Source: SpSt-398 sp041752235
GTDB taxonomy: Bacteria > Bacteroidota > Bacteroidia > Chitinophagales > Chitinophagaceae
Length of the DNA: 64,000 bases
Assembly (NCBI GenBank): GCA_041752235.1
Contig: JBGSHM010000029.1
Span: 28,770 to 92,769, forward strand
Reading direction: 5' to 3'
Shown in pieces: positions 41,272-51,293 of this stretch. Numbering within the stretch: position 1 is the stretch's first letter; each line of letters opens with the position of its first letter. Made by a program: the position numbers and the translations under genes. The notes below the pieces were generated by a model, which was not told where the DNA came from, made no database searches, and was given only the letters and a program-made list of their open reading frames with translations.

Positions 41272-44190
41272 TCATTTCTTCTCCATTTGCAGATCGAATA
41301 AGAACTGAAACAGATTCATCTCCGTCGGTATTTGTAATTTTTTCCGCAACCTGTACCGGCTGATCTCAACCCCCCGCACAGAGATACTCATTAGCTGAGC
41401 GATCTCTTTGCTTGACAGATTCATCCGCAAATACGCACAGAGTTTAAGTTCATGGGGTTTCAGGTCGGGGTATTTCTCTTTTAATAAAACCAGAAAATCC
41501 CCGTGTACTTTATTAAAATGGACCGAGAAGTGCTCCCACTCGTCATTTAGTTTCTCCTCTTCTGAAATGACCCGGATCAGTTTTTTTAGTTCGGCTGTTT
41601 CTACGATCTCCTTCCCATGCCGGTTGAGGTGTTGCAGTTCTTCTTTGAATTTGAGGATGAATTCTTTTTTCTGTACCAGGTTCATGGTACTTGACGCCAA
41701 TTCCGCATTCTTGAATTCGATCTCCGCTTCCAGTTTTTCATTCTTTAGTTGCGCCAACTCCTTCTCCGATTTTTCCAATTCCAGTTGGTGCAGGTAGGCC
41801 ATTCTCTTTTGCTCCTCTTCATACCGGGCCTTTTCTTCCACAAACCGGCGCTCTTGTTTCTGAATATGTTTTTTCTCCTGCCATTTATAATAGAGATATG
41901 CGGACGCCAGGATCAGCAATACATAAATAACCCTCGCCCAGGTGGTCTGGTACCAGGGTGGCAGTACGGTAAACCGGTAACTGTTTTCCGGTGATTCATT
42001 GTTGAGATGGCTTCGCGCCTTGACGCGAAAGGTATAGGTGCCAGCCGGAAGCTTGGTGTATTCCTTATCTGTTTTACCTGTCCAGGGTGACCACTCCTTA
42101 TCAAAACCCTCAAGCTTATAACTGTATTCAATCGAGGAATGTTGGGCAAAGAGCGGGGAGGAGAACTCAAATACAAAAGAATTCCAGCGATATGGGATCT
42201 CCACGCGGTTTGCCTCCGGTGATGGTGTGAGGGAATGGTTATCGCTAAAATATCCTCCGAATAAAAGGGAGTCAGTATCCGCCACGGCTTTCACCGATCG
42301 GATATGGACTTGTATCGGGCGAATATTTTCGCGGTACTTCTGGTAATTGACATGATAGAACCCCCTTTCACCACCAATAAAAACATTTTCCGGGTCGAAA
42401 GGATACACCTGTTCAAACCCACTCAGGATACGGCCTTTTAATTCGGGGAGATAAAAGAGTTGAGGTTTAGGTCCGGAGAAATCAAGTACACCCGGACTTT
42501 TCTCATGAACAAACCAGATATTTCCTTCTTTGTCCTCTTGCAAATACCGCAAACTCGTTTCGCCAAACAAGGGCTCATAGGTCGGGGAGCGAATAAACCG
42601 ATCGGTCTTGGTGTCGTATTGGTAAATGCCCTTCTCGGTTGCCACCACCAGGCCTTTACCAATATAATACACCTGGTTGTTCAACGTAGAAGGCAGGCCA
42701 TTCTTCTCTGTATAGAGTCTTACCGAAGAATCCCCGGGGTCAATTTTATACACCCCTCGATAGGGATGGGATATCCAGATAAAGGATTTGTCAATGACAA
42801 TATACCGGGCGGAACTATTATAGGTACTCAGCACACCCTGATCAAAAAATTGATCTCCTCTTTTTGCATAGAGGTTTATCCCATTGTAGTTACCCGCCAC
42901 GATTTTGCCTTCATAGCCAGGAAAGGAAAGGGGTTTAAAATCCCAGAAACCACTGGTCCGCGATTGCAGGACCAGTTGCTCGCCTTGAAGCCTGTAGAAA
43001 CCATCATCCCGGCCAACCAGCAGGTCCCCGTTCACCGTGGTGATCTGCCAGGTCTGGCCACCTGCCAGCATTTTTACCCGGTTAGGCGTATAACTCAGAT
43101 CACCACCACGTATAAATGGTACAGCAAACACCCCGGTTGACAACCCAAAGATCATCTGGTTTTCATGAGAAGTCAGGGAGAATCCACCCCCGTCATTGAA
43201 CAAGGCGGGATTAATATGTGTGACGGCATTATTATAAGCGATATAATCAAGGCCGTTGTCAAGACCCATCCAGATATTCCGGTCACGGTCAAGAAATAGC
43301 GTACGAATATTGCTGTTTTGTAACCCTTCCTTTTTCGAAAACATTTCAATCACATTCCCGCTGCCATCGGTATGGTACATCCCATTGGCATAGGTGCCGA
43401 TCAGAAAATTGTTTCGGTCAAATATGATACAGGACGAGAAGTTCTGGCGGTTATCTACCTGTGGATGTTGCAGGACAAAGGGGGTAAGTGCATTGCCCGT
43501 TAATAAAAACAGACCCCTTCCGGATGTAGCGATCAGGCTGGTGTCAGCAGAAAGCCGCGCGATCGAGGTGATAAAAAGGTCATCCGGTAACTGATTTCTT
43601 TCAATAAGGGTATTCCATTTTCCGCCGGAAAAACTCAATAGTCCGTTCTTTTCATCATGGGCGATCAGTTGGCCGGCGTGGACGCCAATGAACAACCAGG
43701 AAGAAAGTGGGGGGTGAACGGTCATCCGGTTTTCAGCATACCGGATGATCTTATAATTGGACCGAAAAAAAACATCATCATTGAAGCATACGATATCCCA
43801 TACATCCGAGAAATCACGGTCAGTAGGAGGGAGTAATTCCTTTAAAGAGGTAAATGTCAGTTTGCCAGCCAGATCGGGCGAGAAATAGCCGATCTCATCC
43901 TGCCCTCCTACATAGAGACGTTGATCCTTTCCGAACTCGATCGACCGGACAATCGTCTTATTAGGAAGGGGATATAGTTTCCAATAAGTACCATCAAAGG
44001 TTAAAACGCCTTCATTATTAGCGATATAGATTCTGCCTGAGGAATCCTGTCGAATATCCCAGTTCTGGGAGCCTGCTTTATAGGTCTGTTTGGAGAAATT
44101 GATCACCTCTTTTTGGGCGATATAGGACTGACCATCCGTGCGTTGAATACATCCGGCGATCAGGAGTAGAAGTAATAGCTTTTTGGCCAT
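41272..44190 (-). CDS. Two-component-propeller/Y_Y_Y sensor with LuxR-type HTH (PUL regulator)
   Basis: The 972-residue protein has a signal peptide (MAKKLLLLLLIAGCIQRTDG), about 14 Reg_prop-type propeller repeats (for example DSSGRIYIANNEGVLTFDG, DRDRNIWMGLDNGLDYI) to residue about 640, then a Y_Y_Y domain (IEYSYKLEGFDKEWSPWTG, PAGTYTFRVKAR), a single membrane helix at 751-770, a coiled coil (772-860) and a LuxR-type helix-turn-helix at 910-972 (LSSKEIAQLMSISVRGVEIS). Unlike hybrid two-component systems it has no kinase or receiver domain, so it should couple sugar binding outside to DNA binding inside directly. It is divergent from the SusC/SusD operon and is its likely regulator. Confidence 0.9.
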   Translation of the reverse strand: MAKKLLLLLLIAGCIQRTDGQSYIAQKEVINFSKQTYKAGSQNWDIRQDSSGRIYIANNEGVLTFDGTYWKLYPLPNKTIVRSIEFGKDQRLYVGGQDEIGYFSPDLAGKLTFTSLKELLPPTDRDFSDVWDIVCFNDDVFFRSNYKIIRYAENRMTVHPPLSSWLFIGVHAGQLIAHDEKNGLLSFSGGKWNTLIERNQLPDDLFITSIARLSADTSLIATSGRGLFLLTGNALTPFVLQHPQVDNRQNFSSCIIFDRNNFLIGTYANGMYHTDGSGNVIEMFSKKEGLQNSNIRTLFLDRDRNIWMGLDNGLDYIAYNNAVTHINPALFNDGGGFSLTSHENQMIFGLSTGVFAVPFIRGGDLSYTPNRVKMLAGGQTWQITTVNGDLLVGRDDGFYRLQGEQLVLQSRTSGFWDFKPLSFPGYEGKIVAGNYNGINLYAKRGDQFFDQGVLSTYNSSARYIVIDKSFIWISHPYRGVYKIDPGDSSVRLYTEKNGLPSTLNNQVYYIGKGLVVATEKGIYQYDTKTDRFIRSPTYEPLFGETSLRYLQEDKEGNIWFVHEKSPGVLDFSGPKPQLFYLPELKGRILSGFEQVYPFDPENVFIGGERGFYHVNYQKYRENIRPIQVHIRSVKAVADTDSLLFGGYFSDNHSLTPSPEANRVEIPYRWNSFVFEFSSPLFAQHSSIEYSYKLEGFDKEWSPWTGKTDKEYTKLPAGTYTFRVKARSHLNNESPENSYRFTVLPPWYQTTWARVIYVLLILASAYLYYKWQEKKHIQKQERRFVEEKARYEEEQKRMAYLHQLELEKSEKELAQLKNEKLEAEIEFKNAELASSTMNLVQKKEFILKFKEELQHLNRHGKEIVETAELKKLIRVISEEEKLNDEWEHFSVHFNKVHGDFLVLLKEKYPDLKPHELKLCAYLRMNLSSKEIAQLMSISVRGVEISRYRLRKKLQIPTEMNLFQFLFDLQMEKK

Positions 44191-44542
44191 ACATCTGAGA
44201 TTTGTATCTATATCCGGCCTTTAGATGTAGTCCAGATGTAGAAAAATATGCTCAAATATAAGGAATTAGAATATCTGTGTAGTAGGGATGTACCCTAAAA
44301 TTTGCCTTCAAAATATTAGTGATTTAATTTCACAAATCCTGAAATGGGCCCTTATTGGGGTCAATTTTGTACTTAAACTGCTTGCGTATGATTGCTTATT
44401 CCCCTCCTTTGCTATGCCATTGGTATAGTCCACATTTTCCATTCTTTTTTGAACGAAACAAATTATTCCAAACCAAATGATGGAATGCTTGCTGTCATTT
44501 TGTCCTATAACCTTCAAGCATAATGAATAAAAATTGCTGTTT
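44191..44542. promoter_or_regulatory. 352-nt divergent control region between PUL regulator and susC
   Basis: This is the longest gene-free stretch outside repeats. No palindromic family element is present. The word AGATGT occurs as ACATCT at 44191-44196 and as direct copies at 44223-44228 and 44234-44239 (AGATGTAG repeated with a 3-nt spacer), a possible operator next to the regulator start. No exact TAnnTTTG box is seen for susC; CCTATAACCTTC near 44510 is only weakly similar. The rest is AT-rich with no clear structure. Confidence 0.4.
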
Positions 44543-47500
44543 ATGAAAATGAAATTCAAACAAGGGCTGGCTACCGTACTGGTCCTGTTGATCAGCCTGG
44601 TAACCCTGGCACAGCAGATCACGGTAAAAGGTAAAGTGACCGGTCGGTCGGATGGGCAACCATTGTCCGGCGCTTCTGTACAGGTGAAAGGCGGTGGCGC
44701 TGCCACTACCACCGGTGCAGATGGTTCATTTACCCTGACCGTTCCCGGCCCGGGTACGGTGATCGTAGTGACCTATGTAGGGTTCTCGTCACAGGAACTG
44801 ACCGTTCCGGCCAGTGGCGACATGAACTTTTCCCTGACCGAGAGCGCGGCTACCACCCTCACCGATGTAGTGGTGGTGGGATATGGTACCCAACGGGTAA
44901 CCAAGGTATCCGGTGCTATTTCCACGATCAAAAGTGGGGATATTGAAAAACTGAGACCGGTCCGCACAGAAGAAGCCCTTCAGGGTCGTGCTGCCGGTGT
45001 CAATGTGATCCAGGGTGGTTCACCCGGGTCAAAACCCACCGTGTTGATCCGTGGTATCCCTTCCTTCTCTGGAACGGATCCCGTGGTGATCGTGGATGGT
45101 GTTCCTCAAACCTTGACTGACCTGAATTCCATCAATGCGTCGGATATCGAATCCATCAGCGTATTGAAGGATGCCGCCACCACTGCCATTTATGGGGTGA
45201 AAGGGGGCAACGGGGTGATCGTGGTGACCACCAAATCAGGTCGCCGCACCACCAAACCCGATATCAGCATCAGCAGTAATTATGGTGTACAGGAAGTGAT
45301 GAACTATATAGGTGTACTGAATGCATCAGAATATGCAGCCATGATCAATGAAGGCAGCACCGTATCGGGTGGTGATATCATTTTCCCCGATCTGTCTGCA
45401 CTGGGGGTAGGCACCAACTGGCAAAAAGAAATCTTTGAAACAGCCCCCATGCAATCGCACAATATAAGTGTACGCGGTGGTGGTGACCGGATGTCTTACT
45501 TCCTTTCCGGCGGGTTTCTCAGCCAGGGTGGTATCGTAGGGGGTTATGATAAGTCCCGCTTTAACCGGGGTAACCTGACAGCCAACCTGCAGTTTGACCT
45601 TTCCAAAAAATTGAAATTCATCATGAACACCTCCGGTGTTCTGTTGGATGGAAAAGGCATTCAGGAAAATTCCTTTAACAGCGTCATCGGAAGCGCCCTG
45701 AACTTTGACCCCACTGTACCGGTACTAAACACCGTACCCAATACCGTTGGAAAATATGGGTTCAGCAATTTGTTGCTCTCCGAGATTTTCAACCCGCTGA
45801 CCAAACTTGACAATACCTACAATAAGAATTCAGGAACTAAGATCTATGGTAAGTTCGAGTTGCAATATGATGTGATCAAAAATCTGAAACTCTCCACTCG
45901 GTTTGGGTATACCAAATATGATGGCAATGCCAAATCCTTTACGCCCCTGGTATTCTACGGGCTGAATAACGTAGAGAACACCATGAATGCGGATGGCTCC
46001 ACCGTAGTAGGAAAACACAATAGTGTATCTCACGAAAAGACCAGCAATTTCAACTATACCTGGGAATCCTTTGCGAATTACAATTTCGATATAAAGGATG
46101 ACCACCAGTTTGAAACCGTCCTTGGTTTCTCCCTGGCACGTATCTCTGGTAATGCGGCCGGCGCCAGCCGTCAGGATGTTCCTTTCAACAGTTGGGAATT
46201 TGCTGACTTCACTGCTGCTACCGGACAAAACAATGCGGCCAACAGTAACGCGTTGACTGGGTATTATTATCAGTATTTCCGTCGCAACCTTTCTTATTTT
46301 GCCCGGGTCAATTATGATTATAAAGACAAATACCTGGCTTCCTTTACCGCACGTCGCGATGGCTCTTATGCCTTTGGTACCGAGAACAAGTATGCAAACT
46401 TCTTCTCCGGTTCACTGGGTTGGGTGGTTACCCGCGAAGACTTCTTCCAATCGGATTTCATTGATTTCTTAAAGATCCGTGGTAGTTATGGATCGATCGG
46501 GAATGAGAATGTCGATCCTCAATTTGTAGGGATCGTAACCGGTGGGCCCAGCTATGGTTCTACTGCAAATAGTAACGGTTATACCTTTGGCGATATCTTC
46601 TATCCCGGTTCAACCGTAGGATCGGCTGCCAATGATGCCCTTCGCTGGGAGAAACAACTCCAGGCCAACTTTGGTTTTGATATGACCTTCAATGATCGCC
46701 GCTTCTCTTTGTCTGCCGATTATTTCCAGAAATCAGTCGATGGCCTGCTCTTCACGCCTTCTGCTTCTCTTTACCTGGGTACCGTTCCCATCCCTACGGC
46801 CAATATCGGTTCTACCGAGAGCAAAGGGTTTGATATTACCTTAGGATATAATAATTCATTTGGTAAGGATTTCAAACTCAATACCACTGTCACCTTCACA
46901 ACAGCTACCAATAAAGTAACTGCTACGAATGATGATGGTACTGCCCGTATCCTGGGTGGTGGTTATTTCAATGGACAATCACAAACGGTGACTGTGTTTG
47001 AAAAAGGCGAAACACCGGGTTATTTCTACGGATATAAAACCGATGGCCTGTTTCAAACTACAGCCGATGTAGCTGCCTGGGCCCTGCAACCCGGTGCACA
47101 GCCTGGTGATATCCGTTTTGTAGATATGAATAAGGACAATGTGATCAATTCGGAAGACATGGTTAAGATCGGTGATCCTTTCCCTGATTTTACCATGGGT
47201 TGGAACATTAATCTTGAATTCAAAGGTTTTGATTTCACTGCCTTTACCTATGCTTCTGTAGGCAATGATATCTACCGTGCTTTTGAGCGGAATGCCAACT
47301 ACTCCAATAAGTTCAGGTCTGTGCTGGGTCGTTGGACCGGCGCCGGAACAACCAATGATGCGCGGAACCCCCGCTATTCGTTTACCGATGCCAACAGCAA
47401 TATCCGGGTATCCGATCGCTTTGTTGAAGATGGATCATTTGTCAAAATCAAGAACCTGCAGTTGGGTTACACATTCCCGAAGAACCTGGTAGGCAAAGTA

Positions 47501-47665
47501 TTTACCGGGCTCCGGGTTTATGCACAGGTAAAAAATGCATTCACCTTTACCAAGTACACCGGGTATGATCCTGAGATTCCTGGTGGTATTCTGGATACAG
47601 GAGTGGATCGCGGCGCTTATCCACAAGCACGCACCTATGCATTGGGAATTGATATCAAACTTTAA
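44543..47665 (+). CDS. SusC/RagA-type TonB-linked outer-membrane transporter
   Basis: The 1040-residue transporter (ATG at 44543; MKMKFKQGLATVLVLLISL signal) imports oligosaccharides across the outer membrane with its SusD lid. It has the N-terminal CarboxypepD-regulatory-like domain (about residues 25-105: TVKGKVTGRSDGQPLSGASV), the SusC linker motif LTDVVVVGYGTQ, a plug (ALQGRAAGVNVIQGGSPGSK ... ILRGIPSFSGTDPVVIVDG-type pattern), and a long beta-barrel ending in RTYALGIDIKL. The order with SusD 18 nt downstream is diagnostic of a polysaccharide utilisation locus. The downstream GH16 enzymes suggest beta-1,3- or mixed-linkage glucan as substrate. Confidence 0.96.
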   Translation: MKMKFKQGLATVLVLLISLVTLAQQITVKGKVTGRSDGQPLSGASVQVKGGGAATTTGADGSFTLTVPGPGTVIVVTYVGFSSQELTVPASGDMNFSLTESAATTLTDVVVVGYGTQRVTKVSGAISTIKSGDIEKLRPVRTEEALQGRAAGVNVIQGGSPGSKPTVLIRGIPSFSGTDPVVIVDGVPQTLTDLNSINASDIESISVLKDAATTAIYGVKGGNGVIVVTTKSGRRTTKPDISISSNYGVQEVMNYIGVLNASEYAAMINEGSTVSGGDIIFPDLSALGVGTNWQKEIFETAPMQSHNISVRGGGDRMSYFLSGGFLSQGGIVGGYDKSRFNRGNLTANLQFDLSKKLKFIMNTSGVLLDGKGIQENSFNSVIGSALNFDPTVPVLNTVPNTVGKYGFSNLLLSEIFNPLTKLDNTYNKNSGTKIYGKFELQYDVIKNLKLSTRFGYTKYDGNAKSFTPLVFYGLNNVENTMNADGSTVVGKHNSVSHEKTSNFNYTWESFANYNFDIKDDHQFETVLGFSLARISGNAAGASRQDVPFNSWEFADFTAATGQNNAANSNALTGYYYQYFRRNLSYFARVNYDYKDKYLASFTARRDGSYAFGTENKYANFFSGSLGWVVTREDFFQSDFIDFLKIRGSYGSIGNENVDPQFVGIVTGGPSYGSTANSNGYTFGDIFYPGSTVGSAANDALRWEKQLQANFGFDMTFNDRRFSLSADYFQKSVDGLLFTPSASLYLGTVPIPTANIGSTESKGFDITLGYNNSFGKDFKLNTTVTFTTATNKVTATNDDGTARILGGGYFNGQSQTVTVFEKGETPGYFYGYKTDGLFQTTADVAAWALQPGAQPGDIRFVDMNKDNVINSEDMVKIGDPFPDFTMGWNINLEFKGFDFTAFTYASVGNDIYRAFERNANYSNKFRSVLGRWTGAGTTNDARNPRYSFTDANSNIRVSDRFVEDGSFVKIKNLQLGYTFPKNLVGKVFTGLRVYAQVKNAFTFTKYTGYDPEIPGGILDTGVDRGAYPQARTYALGIDIKL

Positions 47666-47683
47666 CTCTTTAAGTGTAATGAT

Positions 47684-49201
47684 ATGAAAAGGAACAAATT
47701 TTCCATATTGACCGCAGCCCTGGTGCTCGTGTTTACCACGTTTACCTCCTGCAAAAAGTGGCTTGACTATAATCCACATGATGATTTCCGTACCACGGAA
47801 TTGGATTATCTCAAGTCTGAAAGCGATTACCGCACAATGGCGGTAAGCGTATATACCCCGATTCAGTGGCTCAACCAGGCCGTAGTGGTTGGTGAGATCG
47901 CGTCTGACAATGCTGTAAGCGGTGGAGAGAATGCCTCCGATGTACTGGCCTTGCAACAGATCGATGACTATACTCATACACCGGTCAATTCGCAGTTGAC
48001 TGAATTGTGGCAGGCCGCTTACGAAGGCATCAACCGGGCGAATTATATGCACCAGTATAAGGATAAGAACCTCGCCGGCGAAATCATCAGTTTCGCAGGA
48101 AAGGATGCCTTGTATGGTGAAGTATATTTCTTGCGTGCTTACTATTATTTCCATCTCGTGAAGTTTTTTGGCGATGTGCCCCTCTTCACCGATCGTCGGT
48201 TGTCGCTGAGCGATTCACGCCAGTTAAGTCGTGCAGCCAAAGCCGATGTGTATGCCGCTATTGAAGCTGATCTGACCAGTGCAATCGCAGTATTGCCTGC
48301 TGTTCAGGTTGAGAAAGGACGGATCACCAAGTATGCCGCACAGGCTTTGTTGGGTAAGGTTTATCTGTATCAGCAGAAATATGATCTGGCCGCTTCTACG
48401 CTGGACAATGTCATCACTTCCAATGCATTTTCGCTGGTATCCAATTTTGCTGCTATGTTCTTGTCTTCCGGTGAGAACGGACCAGAATCTGTATTCGAGA
48501 TACAGTACAGCAATGGATCTCCTTATTATAACTGGGGCGGTGTCACCCGCGGCCAGGGTAACCTCTCGGTTCAACAGTGTGGTATCCGTGGGTTAAATGG
48601 CTCAGGCAATATGCCCTATTCTTCTGGTTGGAGTACCAATCTTCCTACACAGAACCTGGCCAATGCTTATACAGCCGGTGACCAACGCAAGGATGCGACC
48701 ATTCTGGATATTGAAGCATATAAGGCGGCTAATCCTTCTTATAATATTACCTATCAGGTAGCGCCTTATAAGAATACCGGACTGTATAACCAGAAATACC
48801 ATCCCCGTAAGGGAGAAACTTCGGGTCAGATCGAGTTGAACTACCTGAACAATTATCGCACCATCCGCTATGCCGATGTATTGTTGATGGCGGCTGAAGC
48901 TTTCAATAAAGCCTCCGCTCCCAATGATGCCAAGGCCCAGAACTATCTCAACCAGGTTCGTCGCCGGGCCTTTGGAGATAACCTGCATGATATCACTTCT
49001 ACAGGAAATACGCTGTATGAGGCGATATTGGCCGAACGCAGGCTGGAACTGGCCATGGAAGGAGACCGCTTCTTTGACCTGGTACGTACCGGAAAAGCAG
49101 CAGGTACCATTGCTGGTTTTGTTCCCGGTAAACATGAAGTGTTCCCCATTCCTCAACAGGAAGTGGAAGTTTCTGGTATTGCACAAAATGATGGATACTA
49201 A
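47684..49201 (+). CDS. SusD/RagB-type glycan-binding lipoprotein
   Basis: The 505-residue lipoprotein (signal with TFTSCKKWLDYNPHDDF; Cys23) forms the lid of the SusC transporter and binds the oligosaccharide at the surface. The N-terminal TPR-rich SusD fold is recognisable in LTELWQAAYEGINRANYM and GEVYFLRAYYYFHLVKFFGDVPL. The C-terminal part contains the typical RYADVLLMAAEAFNKA, YLNQVRRRAFGD, LAERRLELAMEGDRFFDLVRTG and VFPIPQQEVEVSG. All family landmarks are intact. It is co-transcribed with susC (18 nt) and with the next lipoprotein gene (21 nt). Confidence 0.96.
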   Translation: MKRNKFSILTAALVLVFTTFTSCKKWLDYNPHDDFRTTELDYLKSESDYRTMAVSVYTPIQWLNQAVVVGEIASDNAVSGGENASDVLALQQIDDYTHTPVNSQLTELWQAAYEGINRANYMHQYKDKNLAGEIISFAGKDALYGEVYFLRAYYYFHLVKFFGDVPLFTDRRLSLSDSRQLSRAAKADVYAAIEADLTSAIAVLPAVQVEKGRITKYAAQALLGKVYLYQQKYDLAASTLDNVITSNAFSLVSNFAAMFLSSGENGPESVFEIQYSNGSPYYNWGGVTRGQGNLSVQQCGIRGLNGSGNMPYSSGWSTNLPTQNLANAYTAGDQRKDATILDIEAYKAANPSYNITYQVAPYKNTGLYNQKYHPRKGETSGQIELNYLNNYRTIRYADVLLMAAEAFNKASAPNDAKAQNYLNQVRRRAFGDNLHDITSTGNTLYEAILAERRLELAMEGDRFFDLVRTGKAAGTIAGFVPGKHEVFPIPQQEVEVSGIAQNDGY

Positions 49202-49222
49202 GCCCCACCAAAAAACGATTGT

Positions 49223-51277
49223 ATGAGAACAATAAAGATTTTATCTGGATTACTGATGATGCTGGCCTTTACGGTTAGCTGCACCCGCGAAGAATTTGAC
49301 GACCTTTCGCTGGTGGCCAGTGGCACCGCGCCGGCCAACCTCTCCGTCCTGTTTGAGATCACCCAGGACAATACGGGAAATGTGACCATCACACCCAATG
49401 GAGAAGGGGTATCATCCTACGAAGTATATTATGGCGATGGAACAACGGTTCCTGCCAAAGTGAACCCTGGAAAGAATACCACACACCGCTATGCCGAAGG
49501 GCAATACCCGGTGAAGATCGTGGCCTATGGGATCACCGGCAAAACCACCGAGTTCACCCAACAACTCACCGTGTCCTTCCGGGCACCAGAGAACCTGGAT
49601 GTAACAATGTCTGTCGACCCCAACAACAATTTTAAAGTAAATGTTTCGGCTACCGCCACCTATGAGACCAACTTCAGGGTTTATTTTGGCGATGTGCCCA
49701 ATGAAGTGCCGATCACTTTTATCGAAGGCCAGACCGTCAGTCACACGTATGCGGCTGTTGGCAACTATACAATAAAAGTGGTGGCCCTGAGTGGAGGCGC
49801 TGCAACTACTGAATTTTCACAGGTGATGAGCATCGTGGATCCTGTATTATTACCACTGACCTTTGAGTCCTCCACCATCAACTACGCCTTCAATAATTTT
49901 GATGGAGGTGATGCCAGTGTGATCGCCAACCCACAGATCGGTGGTATCAATACCAGCGCCAAAGTGGGACGGATGATCAAGAATCCCGGACAAGTATGGG
50001 GAGGAAGCTGGATCGGACTGGGTAGTGCGATCGACTTCTCTACCAACAAGTATTTCCTGATGAAAGTATTCTCTCCACGCGTTGGCGCCAAAGTGCTGCT
50101 GAAAGTGGAGAATGCTTCCAATGGCGCGATCGCGTATGAGAAAGAAGTGACCACCACCGTGGCCAATGCCTGGGAAGACCTGTTGTTTGATTACACAGCG
50201 ATCAATACGGCCAATGAGTATCACCATATCGTATTGATTTTTGAACTGGGCACCGCCGGAGATGGAACCGCCAACTTTACCTTCCTGTTTGATGATATCC
50301 GTCTGGTGGCAACGCCTCCTCCGGCTATCAGCCTGCCGCTGGATTTTGAATCGACCTCACTGACCTACAACTTTACCAATTTTGACGGGGGTGATGCATC
50401 GGTGATCGCCAATCCACAATCGGGCGGTATCAATACCAGTGCGAAGGTTGGACGTATGATCAAAAACAATGGTCAGCCCTGGGGTGGTTCCTTTATCACC
50501 TTGAATGGCCCCATTGATTTTACCAATAAGTATTTCCGGATGAAAGTGTATTCTCCCCGCGTAGGTGCCAAAGTGCTGCTGAAAGTGGAGAATAGCGCCA
50601 ATGCCGCACAGAACTATGAGAAAGAAGTGACCACCACCGTGGCCAATGGTTGGGAAGATCTGGTATTTGATTATACAGCCATCAATACCACCCAGAACTA
50701 CGACCGCATCGTCCTCATCTTTGAACTGGGTACGGTAGGAGATGGAACAGCCAACTTTACTTTCTATTTTGATGATATACGTCTGGTAGCCACGGCTGCT
50801 TCAACGGATATCGCCCTGCCACTGGATTTTGAATCCTCAACACTGACCTATTCCTTTACCAATTTCGATGGGGGAGATGCCAGTGTGATCGCCAACCCGA
50901 ACCCGGGGGGAATCAACACCAGTGGTAAAGTGGGACGCATGATCAAGAATGCCGGACAACCCTGGGGTGGTAGCTGGATCGGATTGACCAATCCCATCAA
51001 TTTTGGAGCAGGTACTACCTTCAAAATGAAGGTCTACTCTCCGCGTGTGGGGGCCAAAGTGTTATTGAAAGTTGAGAACCAGAACGATGGCGGTATCAGC
51101 TTTGAAAAAGAACTGACCACCACCGTGGCCAATGCCTGGGAGGAACTCACTTTTGATTATTCTGGTATCAACCTGGCCAATTCCTATCAGAAGATCGTTT
51201 TGATCTTTGACCTGGGTACGGTCGGCGATGGCTCTTCCAACTTCACGTTCTATTTTGACGATATCAAACTTAACTAA
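49223..51277 (+). CDS. Surface lipoprotein with PKD-like domains and three tandem carbohydrate-binding-like repeats
   Basis: The 684-residue lipoprotein (MRTIKILSGLLMMLAFTVSC) begins with two PKD/Ig-like domains (to about residue 205; SYEVYYGDGTT, NFRVYFGDVPN). It then has three near-identical modules starting at nt 49850, 50333 and 50816, with a period of exactly 483 nt (161 residues). Each contains LDFESSTLTYSFTNFDGGDA, VGRMIKN-GQ-WGGS, KVYSPRVGAKVLLKVEN, EKEVTTTVANAWEDL and FDDIRL. The modules look like beta-sandwich carbohydrate-binding domains, as in laminarin-locus surface proteins. It probably gathers glucan at the cell surface (SGBP role). It is placed directly after SusD, the usual SusE/SGBP-B position. 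Confidence 0.88.
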   Translation: MRTIKILSGLLMMLAFTVSCTREEFDDLSLVASGTAPANLSVLFEITQDNTGNVTITPNGEGVSSYEVYYGDGTTVPAKVNPGKNTTHRYAEGQYPVKIVAYGITGKTTEFTQQLTVSFRAPENLDVTMSVDPNNNFKVNVSATATYETNFRVYFGDVPNEVPITFIEGQTVSHTYAAVGNYTIKVVALSGGAATTEFSQVMSIVDPVLLPLTFESSTINYAFNNFDGGDASVIANPQIGGINTSAKVGRMIKNPGQVWGGSWIGLGSAIDFSTNKYFLMKVFSPRVGAKVLLKVENASNGAIAYEKEVTTTVANAWEDLLFDYTAINTANEYHHIVLIFELGTAGDGTANFTFLFDDIRLVATPPPAISLPLDFESTSLTYNFTNFDGGDASVIANPQSGGINTSAKVGRMIKNNGQPWGGSFITLNGPIDFTNKYFRMKVYSPRVGAKVLLKVENSANAAQNYEKEVTTTVANGWEDLVFDYTAINTTQNYDRIVLIFELGTVGDGTANFTFYFDDIRLVATAASTDIALPLDFESSTLTYSFTNFDGGDASVIANPNPGGINTSGKVGRMIKNAGQPWGGSWIGLTNPINFGAGTTFKMKVYSPRVGAKVLLKVENQNDGGISFEKELTTTVANAWEELTFDYSGINLANSYQKIVLIFDLGTVGDGSSNFTFYFDDIKLN
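49850..51274 (+). repeat. Three 161-residue tandem modules within the surface lipoprotein gene
   Basis: Module 1 starts at 49850, module 2 at 50333 and module 3 at 50816. The first two periods are exactly 483 nt; the last is 459 nt without a linker. DNA identity is visibly high, so the array arose by recent tandem duplication or is kept alike by conversion. Confidence 0.9.
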
Positions 51278-51293
51278 CTATAAAAGACAGATC

